From Anoplolepis gracilipes (taxonomy: Eukaryota; Arthropoda; Insecta; Hymenoptera; Formicidae): a stretch of 64,000 bases of DNA. A program made the translations under genes and the position numbers. Shown here one piece after another: positions 1-12,730 of this stretch. Every line of letters starts with the position of its first letter. The first letter of the stretch is position 1. The stretch covers positions 15,661,501 through 15,725,500 of the forward strand of contig NC_132970.1 of assembly GCF_047496725.1 (NCBI RefSeq). The letters run 5' to 3'. Below the pieces are notes generated by a model. The model worked only from the letters and a program-made list of their open reading frames with translations. It was not told the DNA's origin and did no database searches.

Positions 1-1
1 A

Positions 2-3000
2 GAGGATGTTCAACACATTGCTTGGAACAAACAAGGTTCTTCTATTAGATCGTAATAAAAAAATGCATACAGATATTAAAAATAAGTTTATTTCTATACA
101 AATCTGATCTTGAAAATTAATATTATTTTATTCTTATTTTATTTTACAGTACATTTAAAGGACATTCTTGCTTCCACATTTTCACAATGTTGCGTTATAT
201 GGAATGTGAAAGAAAAAAAACCAATATTCAAACTGACAGATGCAAACTCTAGGGTAATTTTTTTCATCATATGATATGCGTGTGAAAATATGTTTAAAAA
301 AATTTTCAAATAACTATTGTATTTTGACAGGTACGCTGGAAAGTTGCCCAGTGGCATCCGGACGTTGGAACACAATTGTGTTTAGCATCTGAGGATGACC
401 AAACACCTGTTATTGAATTATGGGATGTGAGAGTGCCAACGTCACCTTTAAAAACGCTGCAAGGTCATCAGCGTGGTGTTCTTTCAATTGCATGGAATCC
501 ACATGATTCGGACCTACTTTTAAGCTGTGCCAAGGATAATAGAATTCTATGTTGGAATCCTAACTCAAATGCACCGGTATTGTACAATACATTTTTTTTA
601 TGTTTAAAGAAAAACTTAATCAAACTTAAGTATTAATATATTTTTTAATCATAGAATGGTGAGGTGATATGTGAGTTAGCCCAAACAGCCCAATGGAACT
701 TTGATGTGTCTTGGTGTCCAAGATATCCAGGCTTAATTGTTGGTAGCAGTTTTGATGGTCATGCTGCTGTTTATTCTTTACTGGGTGGACAACAACAAGA
801 AACATCAAATAAGATAATGGATTCATTCCCAGGAATGGATCCCTTTGCCCAATCAGTACAAACAGGAACAACTGCAGTATTAACAAAAGCTCCTAAATGG
901 TTAAAGAGACCGTTTGGAGCATCATTTGGTGTGAGTTTTTAATTTTGCTTCACATCCTGTTACATTAAACATAGAAACAACATTTATTTATAAAAAAATA
1001 AGAATTATAGCTATAATAAAAATTAATGATTTTTTTTTAGTTTGGTGGTAAATTGGTAATTTTTGAAAATCAATCTGCTGATCCAAATTTAGCAAACAGA
1101 AAGGGAGATTTAAACAGGAAAGTTATTATATCACAAGTAATTACCCAGCCAAGCCTTATTCAACGTTCCAACAAATTAAAAGTAACACTGGAGACTGAAC
1201 AATATAGCGATTTCTGCAAGGAAAAGATGGAAAAGTCTCCAGATGAGCACACCAAAAAAATCTGGTGTTGCGTGCGTGCTTACTTTGATGCCAATGTAAC
1301 AAAGAGTATATTGGATTTATTGGGCTACAATATCGATACAATGAATAATAAACTGAATCAATTTGTACCTCAGGACGATATGAGCAATATTATAGAAGGT
1401 GTCTCTAATCTTAACAATGTAAGATCTACTGATATTTATATTATATTTTATATATGCTTTCATTATTTTAATATCAAGTTTTATCTCTCTCTTTCTCATT
1501 TGACTTAGGTACTGAATGGAAATGTTATGGTCGGTAGTAGTGCATTTGATACCATTGGACAAGAACAAGGCAAGAAATTAGTATCATCAAACAAATCTGC
1601 AGATAGTACTTACACTATAAATACTTCTGAAGGTAATACTCTGTTACTATAGCCTAAAAAAAAAGTAAAAAGGATTTTTAAATGATTGGCATTGTTTTTT
1701 AGATGAGGATGGTCTTATCACTCAAGCTATCCTCTTAGGAAATATTGAAGCCGCGGTATCTTTATGCTTTACTAGCAAAAGGTACGCCGATGCCATAATT
1801 CTGTCGATGGCTGCTGGTCCGGAATTGCTAGCGCGTACCCAGTATAGATACTTTTCAGAGCATTCCAGTGCATTAAATTCTCTCATCAATTCATTAGTTA
1901 GCGAGAATTGGGCAGAAGTTGTCAAGAATAGTGATATAAAATGCTGGAAGGAAGCATTAGTTGGTATATTTACAAATTCCAGTACGCAGGAACGATCTGC
2001 TCTGTGTGGTAAGCATACAAAGTAAAGTGTCATAGAAATAATTTTATCACAATTTATCATTTACAACATAAACTGTATATGATATAGATATGCTTGGCGA
2101 TCGTTTGGCGACTTGTGAAAACCCTGTTCTTAAAAAACAAGCGCAAATCTGTTACATCTGCTCTGGTAACTTAAATAAGCTGGTAGAAGTGTCCAACGCT
2201 GACATCCAAGAAGTGGTAGAACTAGTCGTAATAATGCAGAAAGCTTTGGAGCTTCAAGGTATCAGGGAGATTCATATACAAGATAGAATTGCTTCTGTAC
2301 TGTCCCAGTATGCCGAAATGCTAGCAGCAGAGGGGGATTTAGAAGCTGCTCTGAATTATCTCGGAAACAGTCAGGAACAGAGAATTTCAATGTTGAGGGA
2401 TCGTTTGTGTAAAGCTCTGAGTTACGTACAGGAACAAAGAAACATTGCAAGACCAGTGGGTCAACAAAACTATCATCACTATGAACAGACTGTACCGGGA
2501 AGATCGTCGCAGAACTTGCAAAATACGTATAATCCGTTGCAACAGCCGTTACAGCAGCTGTTACAACAGGCAACACCTGTACAAAACTTGCAAAACGCTT
2601 ACAACAATCCACTGCAACAGCCATTGCAACAAACAACACCTGTTGTTCAGCAGAACTGGAACGTGACTCCGCTGAAACAGGCTTATGGAGCTCCTACAAA
2701 TCAGACAGTTAATCCTCAGTTGTATGGAATGCCACCACCACCTCAACCTCAAACGCAGTCTACGATCTACGATCAATATTCTGCATCGCATTCGTACAAT
2801 CAAATTCCAGCAGCCCAGCCTCCTCCTCCCCCACCTCCGTCGGGTTCCAGTTTAAGTAGTGGTTCAAGACCATCCAGTGTTGGACCACAATCGAGATCAA
2901 AGTATCTAATTGATCCATCTGTGAAATCCGCACCTACGTATGGTCAAAGCAGTTTCCCATCGAATCAGTTGTACAATTCTCAACAAATCGCTCCTGTTCC

Positions 3001-4915
3001 TGGCTACCCTTTACAAAACACGTATCAACCTCAAGTTTCTATGTCGAGTAACACCTATGGCAGTCAACCGCCAAGTTTTGTGAATAATCCTAAAGAACCT
3101 GAACCATATAAACCGTTTCAGCCAAATGTGATTCAGCCTCCATTACAGCAAAACGCGCCTCAAACTCAAATATATGACCCTATCAGAGCTCAGCCTCCTG
3201 GACAAATGATGCAGACGCATGGAAATGGAAATGTGTATCAGTTCCCGTCACAACCATCTGGCTGGAATGACCCACCGATCGCAAAAAGTTCCAAACCGCA
3301 GGTAAATCCAATTTCCAAGAGTCTATCCAATTGCAATCAGTTTAGTCTCAATTGATAACTCCCGCACGCTATTCTCCTATCGTTCGGCTAAGTTACTTAC
3401 ATTACTGATATAAGTATATATGTATTAAAATTATGTAGCCAGTACTAGCATTATACAACGCAAACGAAATGTCCGCGGAACATGCGGGTACCAGAAAGTG
3501 GAGGGCAAAGCATTCGAAGGGTGTAAATGTTAAGGTAGCCGGATTCACACTTTGAGAATGTTACATCCTACAATGTCTGATTGTAAAAGACAAATCGTTA
3601 CTGTTATTGTGATTGTTATCCATGTGTTCCTATAGTTCATTAATAGAAATAATCTAACCGAATTATAATGTGACATTTTTATATATGTGTGATATAAAAC
3701 TAATAAGTATGTGTTGTGCGAAGAGTTCAAACTGCTTTGCAAATTTTGAAACTGATGTCATGCAGATTCTCTTATCATTTAGTCATTTTATCTCAATTTT
3801 ATCATAAATTATACAAGAGTCAATCATCTTTTTCGTACATTTTTTATTGACATTATCATCACTTCAAGTATCAAAGTGCAAGAATCTTGACGAGTCAAAA
3901 GCTTTCATTGATTTTTCACGATGCTGTAGACGTGTCATTAATCACCACTGCAAAGTGGTTGAAAGGTCTGAGAAAAGTTTAAGATGAAGATAAATGATTG
4001 GAAATGAATGATATTTATATTTTTTTTCAGCCAAAAGTCGAATATCAACAGCAAAATCCAATTTTGCATCCATTACGAAGCAGTCAACCAGAACCGAGTG
4101 TAAGTTTAATATTTTTGTGTATTTATATTTTTTAATATATTTTTATATTATATTTTGATTCATATTTTTTAAATGTATTTATATTTTTGCTTTAGCCATT
4201 ACCACAGGATAATTTTTATCAAGAACAAGTACACTCACCTTATAATGTGCAATATGGTCAAGGCATGTCGAATACTGCACCAGTTAACAAACCAATTGAA
4301 CCATTATTACAACCTGCAATGCCTGTTGCTCCAGCAAAAGAGGTCGAACCAGAAAAGCCTAAAGCACCTATTCCTGAGCAACATATACATCTGAAAACTA
4401 TATTGGATGAATTAAAAAATCAGTGTTATGAAAATGCAAAGAATCCGGTAAGAGCAATTGAAACATTACATTATATATGCAAAAGATATTCATAATAATA
4501 AACTATATCATTTTACTTTTCTTTATATTGTTTTACATTTTTTTATCGTTTAATGTCAGATATTTGAATTTGTGTTACTCTTTTAGCAAATCAAAAGGAA
4601 GATAGAAGATGTATCAAGAAAACTAGAAGTGCTGTATGATTGTCTTAGAGAGAATAAGGTAACTGTATTGTACATTATTGTATATTATATGCATTATCAA
4701 AATTTATAATTATATCCTTTTTTCAGTTATCTCAGAATACTTTACAAGGGCTACATCAAATATCACAGATGATACAAAATGGCAATTATACAGGAGGATT
4801 AGATTTACATACGCAATTAGTATCAGGACCAGATTTTAGTCAAATAGCTTCTTTTATGCCTGGGATTAAAGTATTACTTCTAAGTGCCCTTCAACTAAGT
4901 GTTTACATTAGATAG
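2..4915 (+). CDS. Sec31: Sec31, COPII outer coat subunit (5' end missing)
   Basis: Sec31 pairs with Sec13 to form the outer cage of COPII vesicles budding from the ER. Exons read in one phase: 2-35, 150-253, 331-576, 655-930, 1041-1418, 1509-1632, 1703-2008, 2088-3301, 4031-4099, 4196-4447, 4587-4658, 4727-4915 (TAG), giving 1087 visible residues. Human SEC31A is about 1220, so the first WD blades lie upstream of the window. The first five exons carry WD-repeat sequence (VIWNVKEKKP, LASEDD, LLLSCAKDNRILCWNPN, SFDGHAAVYS). Next come the alpha-helical ACE1-type region (exons 5-8), a long Gln/Pro-rich linker (about 2450-4380) of the kind that contacts Sec23, and the C-terminal SRA1-like helical domain (from HLKTILDELKNQC). 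The donor of the first partial exon (AAG/GTTCTT) is weak but keeps phase. It converges with INTS10 downstream. Confidence 0.93.
3302..4030 (+). other. Long Sec31 intron with an in-frame read-through end
   Basis: The donor at 3302 (CAG/GTAAAT) and acceptor at 4030 (TTTTTTTCAG) define a 729-base intron, longer than the other Sec31 introns. Read without splicing, the frame continues 17 codons to a TGA at 3353-3355. This would give a shorter isoform lacking the C-terminal helical domain. No AATAAA was found inside the intron, so a stable short mRNA is uncertain. Splicing is the preferred reading. Confidence 0.55.
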
Positions 4916-5499
4916 AATCGTACGTTTAATTGCCTATATTACATATTGTATTCATGAATTTTTATAATTCTAAATATCCTTAACAACATTATTTGCATTA
5001 ACTTTATATAATCAGTATACATCAATAATGTAGCATAATGATATTCAAACTTGAATTACGTATCATTTATTAATATTTTATATACTCTGCTTTAAAAATT
5101 GTATATTTTATTAGAGAGAGTTCAGAGTAGCTATATAATTTCTCTCGTCAGTTATCAATGATCTTTTTATTGTTATACATATACATATGTGCGTAAAGAA
5201 ATAACGAAATATATTTACAAACGATATCTATATAAAAGATTTCAAGGCAAAGTAAAAAAAAAGCTTGTTTTAATAATGATATATGTATATAATTATAATT
5301 TGTTATGAGAAAAAAATAAAAATTAAAAATTTGTTTTTAAATCTCATAATTTTGATTTCTATTTTTTTATGCTCAAAATATACATTTAATGTGTAAATTG
5401 ATTTTGTGCGATAAATAAAAACAATATGTTCTTTTTAATTGTATAAATCTCTGTATCATCATTCTATAAAATTATTTGTAAAATGTCATTTTATTACTA

Positions 5500-5505
5500 A
5501 ATAAA
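5500..5505 (+). terminator. Candidate Sec31 poly(A) signal
   Basis: This AATAAA hexamer is the most distal one before the INTS10 3' end. Nearer hexamers around 5309 and 5412 could be used instead, so the exact choice is inference. Confidence 0.4.
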
Positions 5506-5543
5506 CATGACGTAATTGTTTTAAAATATTTCATATACAAATT

Positions 5544-5549
5544 TTTATT
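5544..5549 (-). terminator. Candidate INTS10 poly(A) signal
   Basis: TTTATT on the plus strand is AATAAA on the minus strand, about 41 bases past the INTS10 stop. This implies a very short 3' UTR ending near 5520-5530. Confidence 0.5.
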
Positions 5550-5589
5550 GCGCATCACAAGTTATGACAACAAATAGCAAAATCTAAAG

Positions 5590-8205
5590 TTAATTCATAA
5601 AAGCATGAAGAATGGCGGTTTTTTCGTTGACTATGAATTTCTGTAACAGTTCGTCTAAAGGATCAATGCCGTCCCGCGCGGCTTGTCGACGCATGGCTTG
5701 CTTCACCTCCTCGCGCACTCCTTTATCAGCACCACGAGTAGTGATACGGCGATCTAAAAATAATTTAGAATTATTATTATTAATTTACATCGTATGCGCG
5801 GTATGAACGTGTCCAAAAAAAACGTACTTTGTAAAACTCCCGCGCCTGTAGTTATGTCCAGTGATACTCCACCACCATGTTCAGTCCATAAATATGTCAA
5901 TTCTTCTAAAATATCTACGCATATTATATACGTCTGAAATAATGGATAAGCAAAACTTCCACGATTAAGAATTCGTTCCGTTATCGCAGTCAAAGTACTG
6001 GCTTCTTGCGGCCAATCTATCTGTATTAGGACCAATGCATGTCCAATAGCCAAGTCTGCGCCATTTCCAAGTAAAGAAAAATTTTCCTACAATCGTAATC
6101 ATAATCGTTATAGGAGCCCAATACTAATCATATATATATTACAAGAAGCTATTACCTTTATAGCTAAAAGAAGCAATTTGCAACAATATTGTAAAATAGG
6201 GAATCGGGCGAGAGTTAAATAATGTAAATGCCTTACACTTGGAACTGTCAAATTGTGAGATACTTTGCCTAATGCAGTGGGTAAGGAACTTGCTACCAGA
6301 ACAATATGTTCCAACATTCCCTAAAAAAGAAATTATTTATAATAACTTCGAAAAGAAAGAGGAAATATATGGAATTAAAGATATAATCATGTGATTATAG
6401 CTTACCTTATAATCTCTCAAAAAGAAACATGTGCTGGCCAAACGAAGATTAACAGATAAATTACTGCTTTCTTGCGACAATCTGGCTAACACTTCATGAT
6501 GTATGCCTTTGTACATCGCCAAATCCGTTAAAAATGGGTTCAACCAGGTATCTAGTCGTAACTGTTGACTCAGTTTACCGATTTCTCTTTGAAGATAGTC
6601 ACTAGTATGTAATAAGTCCCATAATTTTACTGCCAATGCTAGACCATTGCCATTGTAATCACTATCACTGGTTACTATTATACTCGCATTATCTTCTCGT
6701 TTTCGTTTTTTCAATTTCGGCTCTGGTTTATAAAATTTAAAAGGTAAGTATAAAGCTTCCAATCATTCGAGAATATCGTGAATATAATATATCACCTGCA
6801 GAAGAATGTAATCCTTCTCCAAAAGCCTCCACTAGACAATACATTGTCTCGTCATTGTTAATAAGAGTGGCATGCTCGTTCAATATTCTCAACAATATCA
6901 CAACTGTACACATCAATAATTGTCTGACTATAAGCTCGTCGCACAGACCTGTATTGTGCGCAATTGCGTACTGTTGCAATCTATCACTATACGCCTCGCG
7001 ACTCCAAGGCGTAGCAAATAAATTGCTTAATTCCCATCCTAATTTCTTGCCTATTAATTCCACAATTTGAAAAAGTCTGTCCCATGGATTTTGAATTTGT
7101 GCATCCTGCGGCTGCTGTATATACGCTAAGTAAAATTCTGCAGCTTTACAGAGCAATCTTAAACTGAGACGAGGATTCAATTCTACTGAAGCAGCACCGA
7201 GCAATGGCAATGCGTCGCATGCCAACAATCGTCTGAAACCATTTACAGCTCGGCCTGGATGACTATGTTTCTCGGCAGTTAAGAGAGTCTCCACTAAACG
7301 TGGCTAAAATAATAAATAAATAAATAAATAAAATCTCTAAAAAAATAAACATATAATTTAATTAATTTAATAAAACAATTATATATTTTACATACTCCAT
7401 GGGTTGCTATGGTTTGAGGAAATCTGCGTAGCAATAAGAGCAATAATTTGCAATGCTCCATCGTGTCTTCGCTATGATCAGCTGTCATAACGAGTAATCG
7501 GTGTTGCAAATCCTGTGGAATATGTTGAAACATTTGGCACAAAAATTCTGCCTCACTGTCACACTGTTCCAAGCGAAGACACGTCGTCACCATTTCGATC
7601 TCTTTCCATATATCACGATCATCCGGAAAATTTTGAAATCTATATTTATATATTAAAGATTATTAAAAAGAAAGTCATATATATATAAATTTTGCATAGT
7701 AATCGCTACTCACATTTCGCTGAAGCATTTTGCTGCTTCCTTTATGTTTTTTGACAGTTTCTCGATTCGATACGCCTCAAACTGAAACCAATATATAAAG
7801 AATTTAAGAATTTAGGTATCGCTGTATATCTATATATAATAATTATATAAATAGTAATATATAAATAGTATATTACAGTTTGTTAGTATATTATATAAAT
7901 AATAATAAATAATATTATATATGTAATTATATAAATAGTCTAAATATCAACTTTAGTTGCTGCAAAATTATTAATTTTCAAAATATATTGTTGATTATTA
8001 TTATTATCTTGTGTTAAAATAGAAAATTGATAAAATGATAAAATATTCTAACCTGGACTTTTGCACTATGCGGAAATAAAGATTTTGCAGTAATTAGCCA
8101 TGATTTAGCGGCATAAATATCGATTGGTAACGCTTCTTTAGCTCTCATTATTAAATAATCTTCCTTGGATAATTGATTATCCGGACCAGATGGTTTTTCT
8201 AACAT
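5590..8205 (-). CDS. IntS10: Integrator complex subunit 10
   Basis: INTS10 belongs to the Integrator complex, which cleaves snRNA 3' ends and attenuates RNA polymerase II transcription in the nucleus. Exons in transcript order: 8205-8053, 7781-7714, 7639-7396, 7303-6796, 6755-6406, 6320-6156, 6086-5828, 5753-5590. They total 1911 bases and 636 residues; human INTS10 is about 710. Phases agree at every junction. Family-like stretches are AKEALPIDIYAAKSWLITA near the N-terminus, LLLLLLRRFPQTIATHG, and FRRLLACDALPLL followed by LCKAAEFYLAYI. The protein is helical and repeat-like with no catalytic motif, as expected. The start ATG is the first in its exon and precedes family-like sequence. The acceptor at 6756-6757 has a weak pyrimidine tract, so that junction is the least certain. 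Confidence 0.93.
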
Positions 8206-9470
8206 AATGTATATATCAGCTGATGTATTATATATAAGACGTAATCTCTCAACGTTACAAAATGCACCTGTCGTATAACTTATATGACACTTTTATATAT
8301 ACATATACACACAAAACTCGACACTCGCGCGTTCCCTTTTTATATTTATAAAAATGTAATATTAAACTATTTATTCTCTCACATAGACGCTATTCGTAAA
8401 TGATATAAACGACATGTCTTAGTAAATGTTTAATTAATAATAAATATATTTATCGCTGTTAACTCTTAATTTATCAATTTCTAATTTTCTATTAATGTTT
8501 ATAAAAATAATTCTTCATTAATATACTATTCAAGGAAGAAACCATGATTCCTCCGATTTATATAGGTTATGTATTTTGTGAAAAACTGTATATGTTCTAC
8601 AAGTGTATATATATATATATCACCAAAAAATTCCCATAGTCGGACAAGTAGTATTTTAGATTATCACCATTCCATAATTAAGTTATCTCTATACGAAATA
8701 TTTAAGTTTATTTCTATAAAAAGATACTTAGAGAGAAGAAACGACATTAATTTTATGAATGATAAAGTACTAAGCCATGTGTCACTTTTTACGATTTGTC
8801 AAATGGACTCGGAGTCTGGGGATAATTGAAGACTAATGACATTATCGACTATCTGGTTGTTTGACCGAAGGTAACCACATGGCTGGTTAACTGTTTCTTC
8901 ATCTCCTCCTTTCCAATTCTAAACCAACACAGCACAGAAAGCCCAAAAGCCCATCTTAAAGATATTTAAAAGACAATCAGACGTCTTTAAGTCAACTTTA
9001 AGTAATCTTTTAGAGACATGTGGTGTCTGGGAAGATTCCCACACACACGCGAACGCGTTTTATTTTATTATTCACTTTATTATTATCGATTTAAAGATCT
9101 ATATGCTTATCAGTTTTCAGTCATGCTAATTCCCATTAAAAAACCGTCAACTTTTATATTATACTTATTGTTAATTAATAAAATACATATTTATAAATGT
9201 TTTATATGTAAAATATATTGAACATATAAAAATATATGTATATATGTACAGTATATGTATATATAAAAATGTTTAAAAACCTCGCGATCTTTTTCTTCAA
9301 ATTGATAAACACATAAGATAATTTCATATATGTATAATAGAAAAGTAATTTTTCGAGTAAATTATTTGCCTTTACTTTCAATTATATTTAAGTAATATGG
9401 ATATGTGTATGTTTTCATATCTTTATACATATTTAAACATATCAATTAAAAACTTCAAGTATACTTTTAA
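8206..9470. other. INTS10 upstream region, no gene seen
   Basis: This AT-rich sequence upstream of INTS10 has short (TA)n runs near 8603 and 9230. The INTS10 promoter should lie in the first few hundred bases, but no clear TATA or initiator stands out. Open frames here are short and have no recognisable product. Confidence 0.5.
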
Positions 9471-9478
9471 AAGATAAA

Positions 9479-9620
9479 AAAAATCGATTTTTTTAAATAT
9501 TTTTTGAAAGTATATAATGTCTAAAAAATTTTTCAAATTTTATTGAAAAATCCACAAAATTGACGAAATTATAAAATTGAATAAAATAGCGCGCAGACCT
9601 TGAAATAGGCTTGCAAACTT
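9479..9620 (-). repeat. Diverged copy of the repeat at 28.5-29.1 kb
   Basis: Starting at AAAATCGATTTTTTT, this stretch resembles the reverse complement of about 28925-29055. Shared words include TTTCAAATTTTATTGAAAAAT followed by a similar tail. Identity is moderate and boundaries are unclear. It looks like an old copy of an interspersed, non-coding element. Confidence 0.45.
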
Positions 9621-10140
9621 TAAACGCGTTTTTTTCAAAACACTCAAAACTGTTTTCGCAGTTAGTGTGACAGATCTCTTGAAAACTGAACCAAAATAAA
9701 ATTTTAAAAAATTAACATTTTTTTGACTATAAAGAAATGAATTATTTAAATTTTAGCAAAATTGAAATATCTCATTTTAAATCATACTGTTTTATTATTT
9801 TTCAATTTTCTCTAATAAAATTAGATTCAGTATCTCCTTTAATATCTTAAAGAATAAAACTAGGCCAAGTTTATTCATTTACAGACAATTACACGAGGAG
9901 CAACATGCATATGTTACACCATCAAACACGCTACGTGCAAATTGAACACGAAAAAGATAAAAATCTAAGATTTAAAAATAACTGTTAAAACACCAATAAA
10001 AACATATGTAAAACCGAAAAGTCAATATTTCATGTCAAATATTCGTAAAAATATTCCTAAAAGTTATTAACCTTTTATTAAAAATTGTTAATCTTTTTAT
10101 TTATATATTTGTACCGTTAGAATAGGACTGGGCTTTTAAT
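9621..10140. other. AT-rich intergenic DNA
   Basis: No coding frame, RNA gene or clear repeat boundary was seen. The first part may still belong to the old interspersed element at 9.48 kb. Confidence 0.4.
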
Positions 10141-10640
10141 TTTAATCATCGCACGCGATGAAACATCCCAATGGCCATTATCGTTGCAATTACCGGCATC
10201 ATCAATCGCCAAGCAATCCTAGCTACGCGTCGATCTGGTGGCTCAAAGGCCAACGATTTTTCTCGAGATTTTTCCCGGGACAGGCGACGCGGGCAACAAA
10301 GACGTAATTTTGCAAATCCTCTGAGCGATATGGAGGCGTTTCCACGCGCGGAGCCGAGTAGTTCCATTTATAAAGATATAACAGAGCGTCTTAAATCCGC
10401 TTATGCTATACTATATACTCTACGAGACGCAGATTCTATCCCATGAGCCTCCCACGAAAGCTCTCTTAAGTGGTTATGGCGCTTTGGCTTTGTATCCGAC
10501 GGCTTTTCGCAGGCTCGACTTAAGTATCGGAAATAAAGTTCCATCGACCCCTTCTCGATTTATGCGCAAAAATGGAGTGTCGTCATTAAACTCCCCTTCC
10601 CTTGTAACTTGCTAAAATTTCGATGATCTATCGATTGTCT
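10141..10640. other. CpG-richer island, possible regulatory element
   Basis: Base composition shifts to GC-rich within AT-rich surroundings. The stretch contains CpG-dense sequence and homeodomain-type ATTA/TAAT words. Open frames of 70-90 codons exist on both strands but look like by-products of the composition. A conserved non-coding element is plausible. Confidence 0.3.
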
Positions 10641-12120
10641 ATCTGGCACTTGATATAATCTCGAGATGAGACAGAACAACTCTTTAAATACAAAGTGAAT
10701 CTCTGAGGATATTTTTTGTCTTAACATTATTGAAGATATTAATAATTAAATTAGCTAAGAAATATATTATTGTTATTTTTGCGATCCAAAAAACAATGTT
10801 ACATATAGTGGTCGTTATACAAATATTCCTTTAAAGAATATCAGCTTTTTAGTTAATTATATTAGATAATACTCCATATGTAATTAGAGAATTTGTATGC
10901 ATTTTAAATCGAAGAAAAAAAAGTAATAAAAAATTATAATTCTTAAGATTTTTTTTTCTATAATACGCTGTCGCATCTTCCGAGAGAAGATTGTCGAATG
11001 GAACCACGTACAATTACTTCAAGCCAAGAACTATGTACATACGCAGGGGTGGCAATGGTGTCGAGTTTCATCTGCAACTAAATTTCGCATCTACTAGGCG
11101 GTTAGGAATGCACAGCCGGTGGCTGTATTAGTTTCTCTCCTCTGTCTCGGAGCCTCCCCTCCATGGTGGTTCCATCACAATGGCATTAAAATTACCGAGG
11201 AAATTCAATTCCCAGTTGGATATATGTACCGCGCTCGCGTAGTTCATACTCGTGTTCCGTCGTATTATGTATGAAAAAAAATCGTGACAAATAGATGACG
11301 TTTAATATTTGATCCGAATCAAAACATTTTCGCTTGTCAACTAAAATAAGAGAGAAAGACATAAAAATTGCAAATTTTTCGATAATATTGTAGTACAGAA
11401 CTGATAAATAAACACTATAGTTACACATTTTTTTCAGTAATGGAAGTTACATAATTTAAATAAAATAAAAATTTCTAAATTAAGAATCAGAATTTGCAGA
11501 AAGTTTTTTTTAGTTAACTTTGATAGTAAATGTGAACATGAGTTTCACAAAACTTTACTAACTTACACTCATCTGTACTGTAACTTTACTAAAACACACT
11601 GCTTCAATAACAATTGTCTATCTCATATTAAATAACAATCATATTTTTGATAATTTTCATAGAAAATTATTTAAAAGTCTAATTAATATAAAAAATGTGA
11701 AATTAATTAACGGTACATTTACCAAAATAAAAAAGATTATTCCTAGATATAATTGGACGTTTATTCATATTGATTAATATACTTGAAATATTTGCGCAAG
11801 TAATTTATAGCTGTGTGGAAATCTTTACTGAGACGCTATCGAAACATTGTCGAAAATGAAGCAGCAGAGTTTAAATGTGTGTATACTAGTGTGTACATAT
11901 ACAGAGCGTAAGATTTAAACCGAAGCCATATTCCTGAAAATGTTTTGACACATATATATGATATATTTTTTCTTAACAAATTGAGTTAAATTTTCAGAGG
12001 AATTTAAGAAAAGTTTCATTCAAGATATGTAATTGTCAAGATATATAAAAAAATTTTCAGGTATAATAATTTTTTTCAGATTTTCAAGATAATTAATATA
12101 TTAAAATTTTTTAATTGTGA
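10641..12120. other. Mostly AT-rich intergenic DNA
   Basis: Apart from a mixed-composition patch at about 10970-11240, this is AT-rich with no supported gene. Confidence 0.4.
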
Positions 12121-12730
12121 TAAACAAAGCTAATACCCATCTCGTCAGATTTGTTTGAAAGAAAAATCCAAACAATGTAAAGCAAGATGTCTCTTTTTTT
12201 TTTTTTTTCTTTTAACTTCTATTTTTTTATCTATCCAGAAACAAACTCTAAACCCCTCGTTGAAGAGTCTCTTTTGGTCGAACGAGAAATTGATTCGCAT
12301 TTGATGAAAAACACCCTGTATATGTAGCGTACAGCCACCAGCCACGTACCAGCAACCACTATAGATAGCTTAGGTTGGTTAGTTAGCGTGCAAGTACACG
12401 TATCAAAGGCACTCAGAATCCGAGCTTAACAAAGGCAGCTTCGGGTTTACCAACCGTGTCACGTAGTACGTGTATACCTTACCTGCCTGCCTGCCCGCGC
12501 GCTTCGCAAAACCTAAATCTCCTGGCGGGCCGTATAACTTTGGCCTTAATGCGTCAACGGGGAACGGGATAAGTTTCGGGGGCGGGTCAATTAAAACTAA
12601 TTATTCCCGTCGGCGTAATCGGAGCTCCCGCGGGCGATCGCGACTAATTGTATACGCAAGGGCTGTGTTTAAAGGAGGGATTCTCGCACTGATAGAAAAC
12701 AATATTGAGAGTTTCTGGGATAACTCGTGA
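12121..12730. other. Poly-T tract, possible transposon end and GC-rich patch
   Basis: A T-rich run lies near 12190. The word ACACCCTGTATA near 12309 recalls ends of hymenopteran interspersed repeats, but no partner end was found. From about 12350 the sequence is GC-richer. Nothing coding is supported. Confidence 0.3.

Larger units (their letters stand above)
4916..5589. other. Shared 3' flank of Sec31 and INTS10
   Basis: About 670 AT-rich bases separate the two stop codons of the converging genes. Several AATAAA-like hexamers lie on the plus strand (near 5309, 5412 and 5500) and one on the minus strand at 5544-5549. No open frame of note is present. The two 3' UTRs probably meet or overlap here. 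Confidence 0.6.

Noticed and set aside
12300..12330. ACACCCTGTATA word as a transposon end
   Set aside because: The word recalls repeat termini, but no matching inverted end or target duplication was found nearby.
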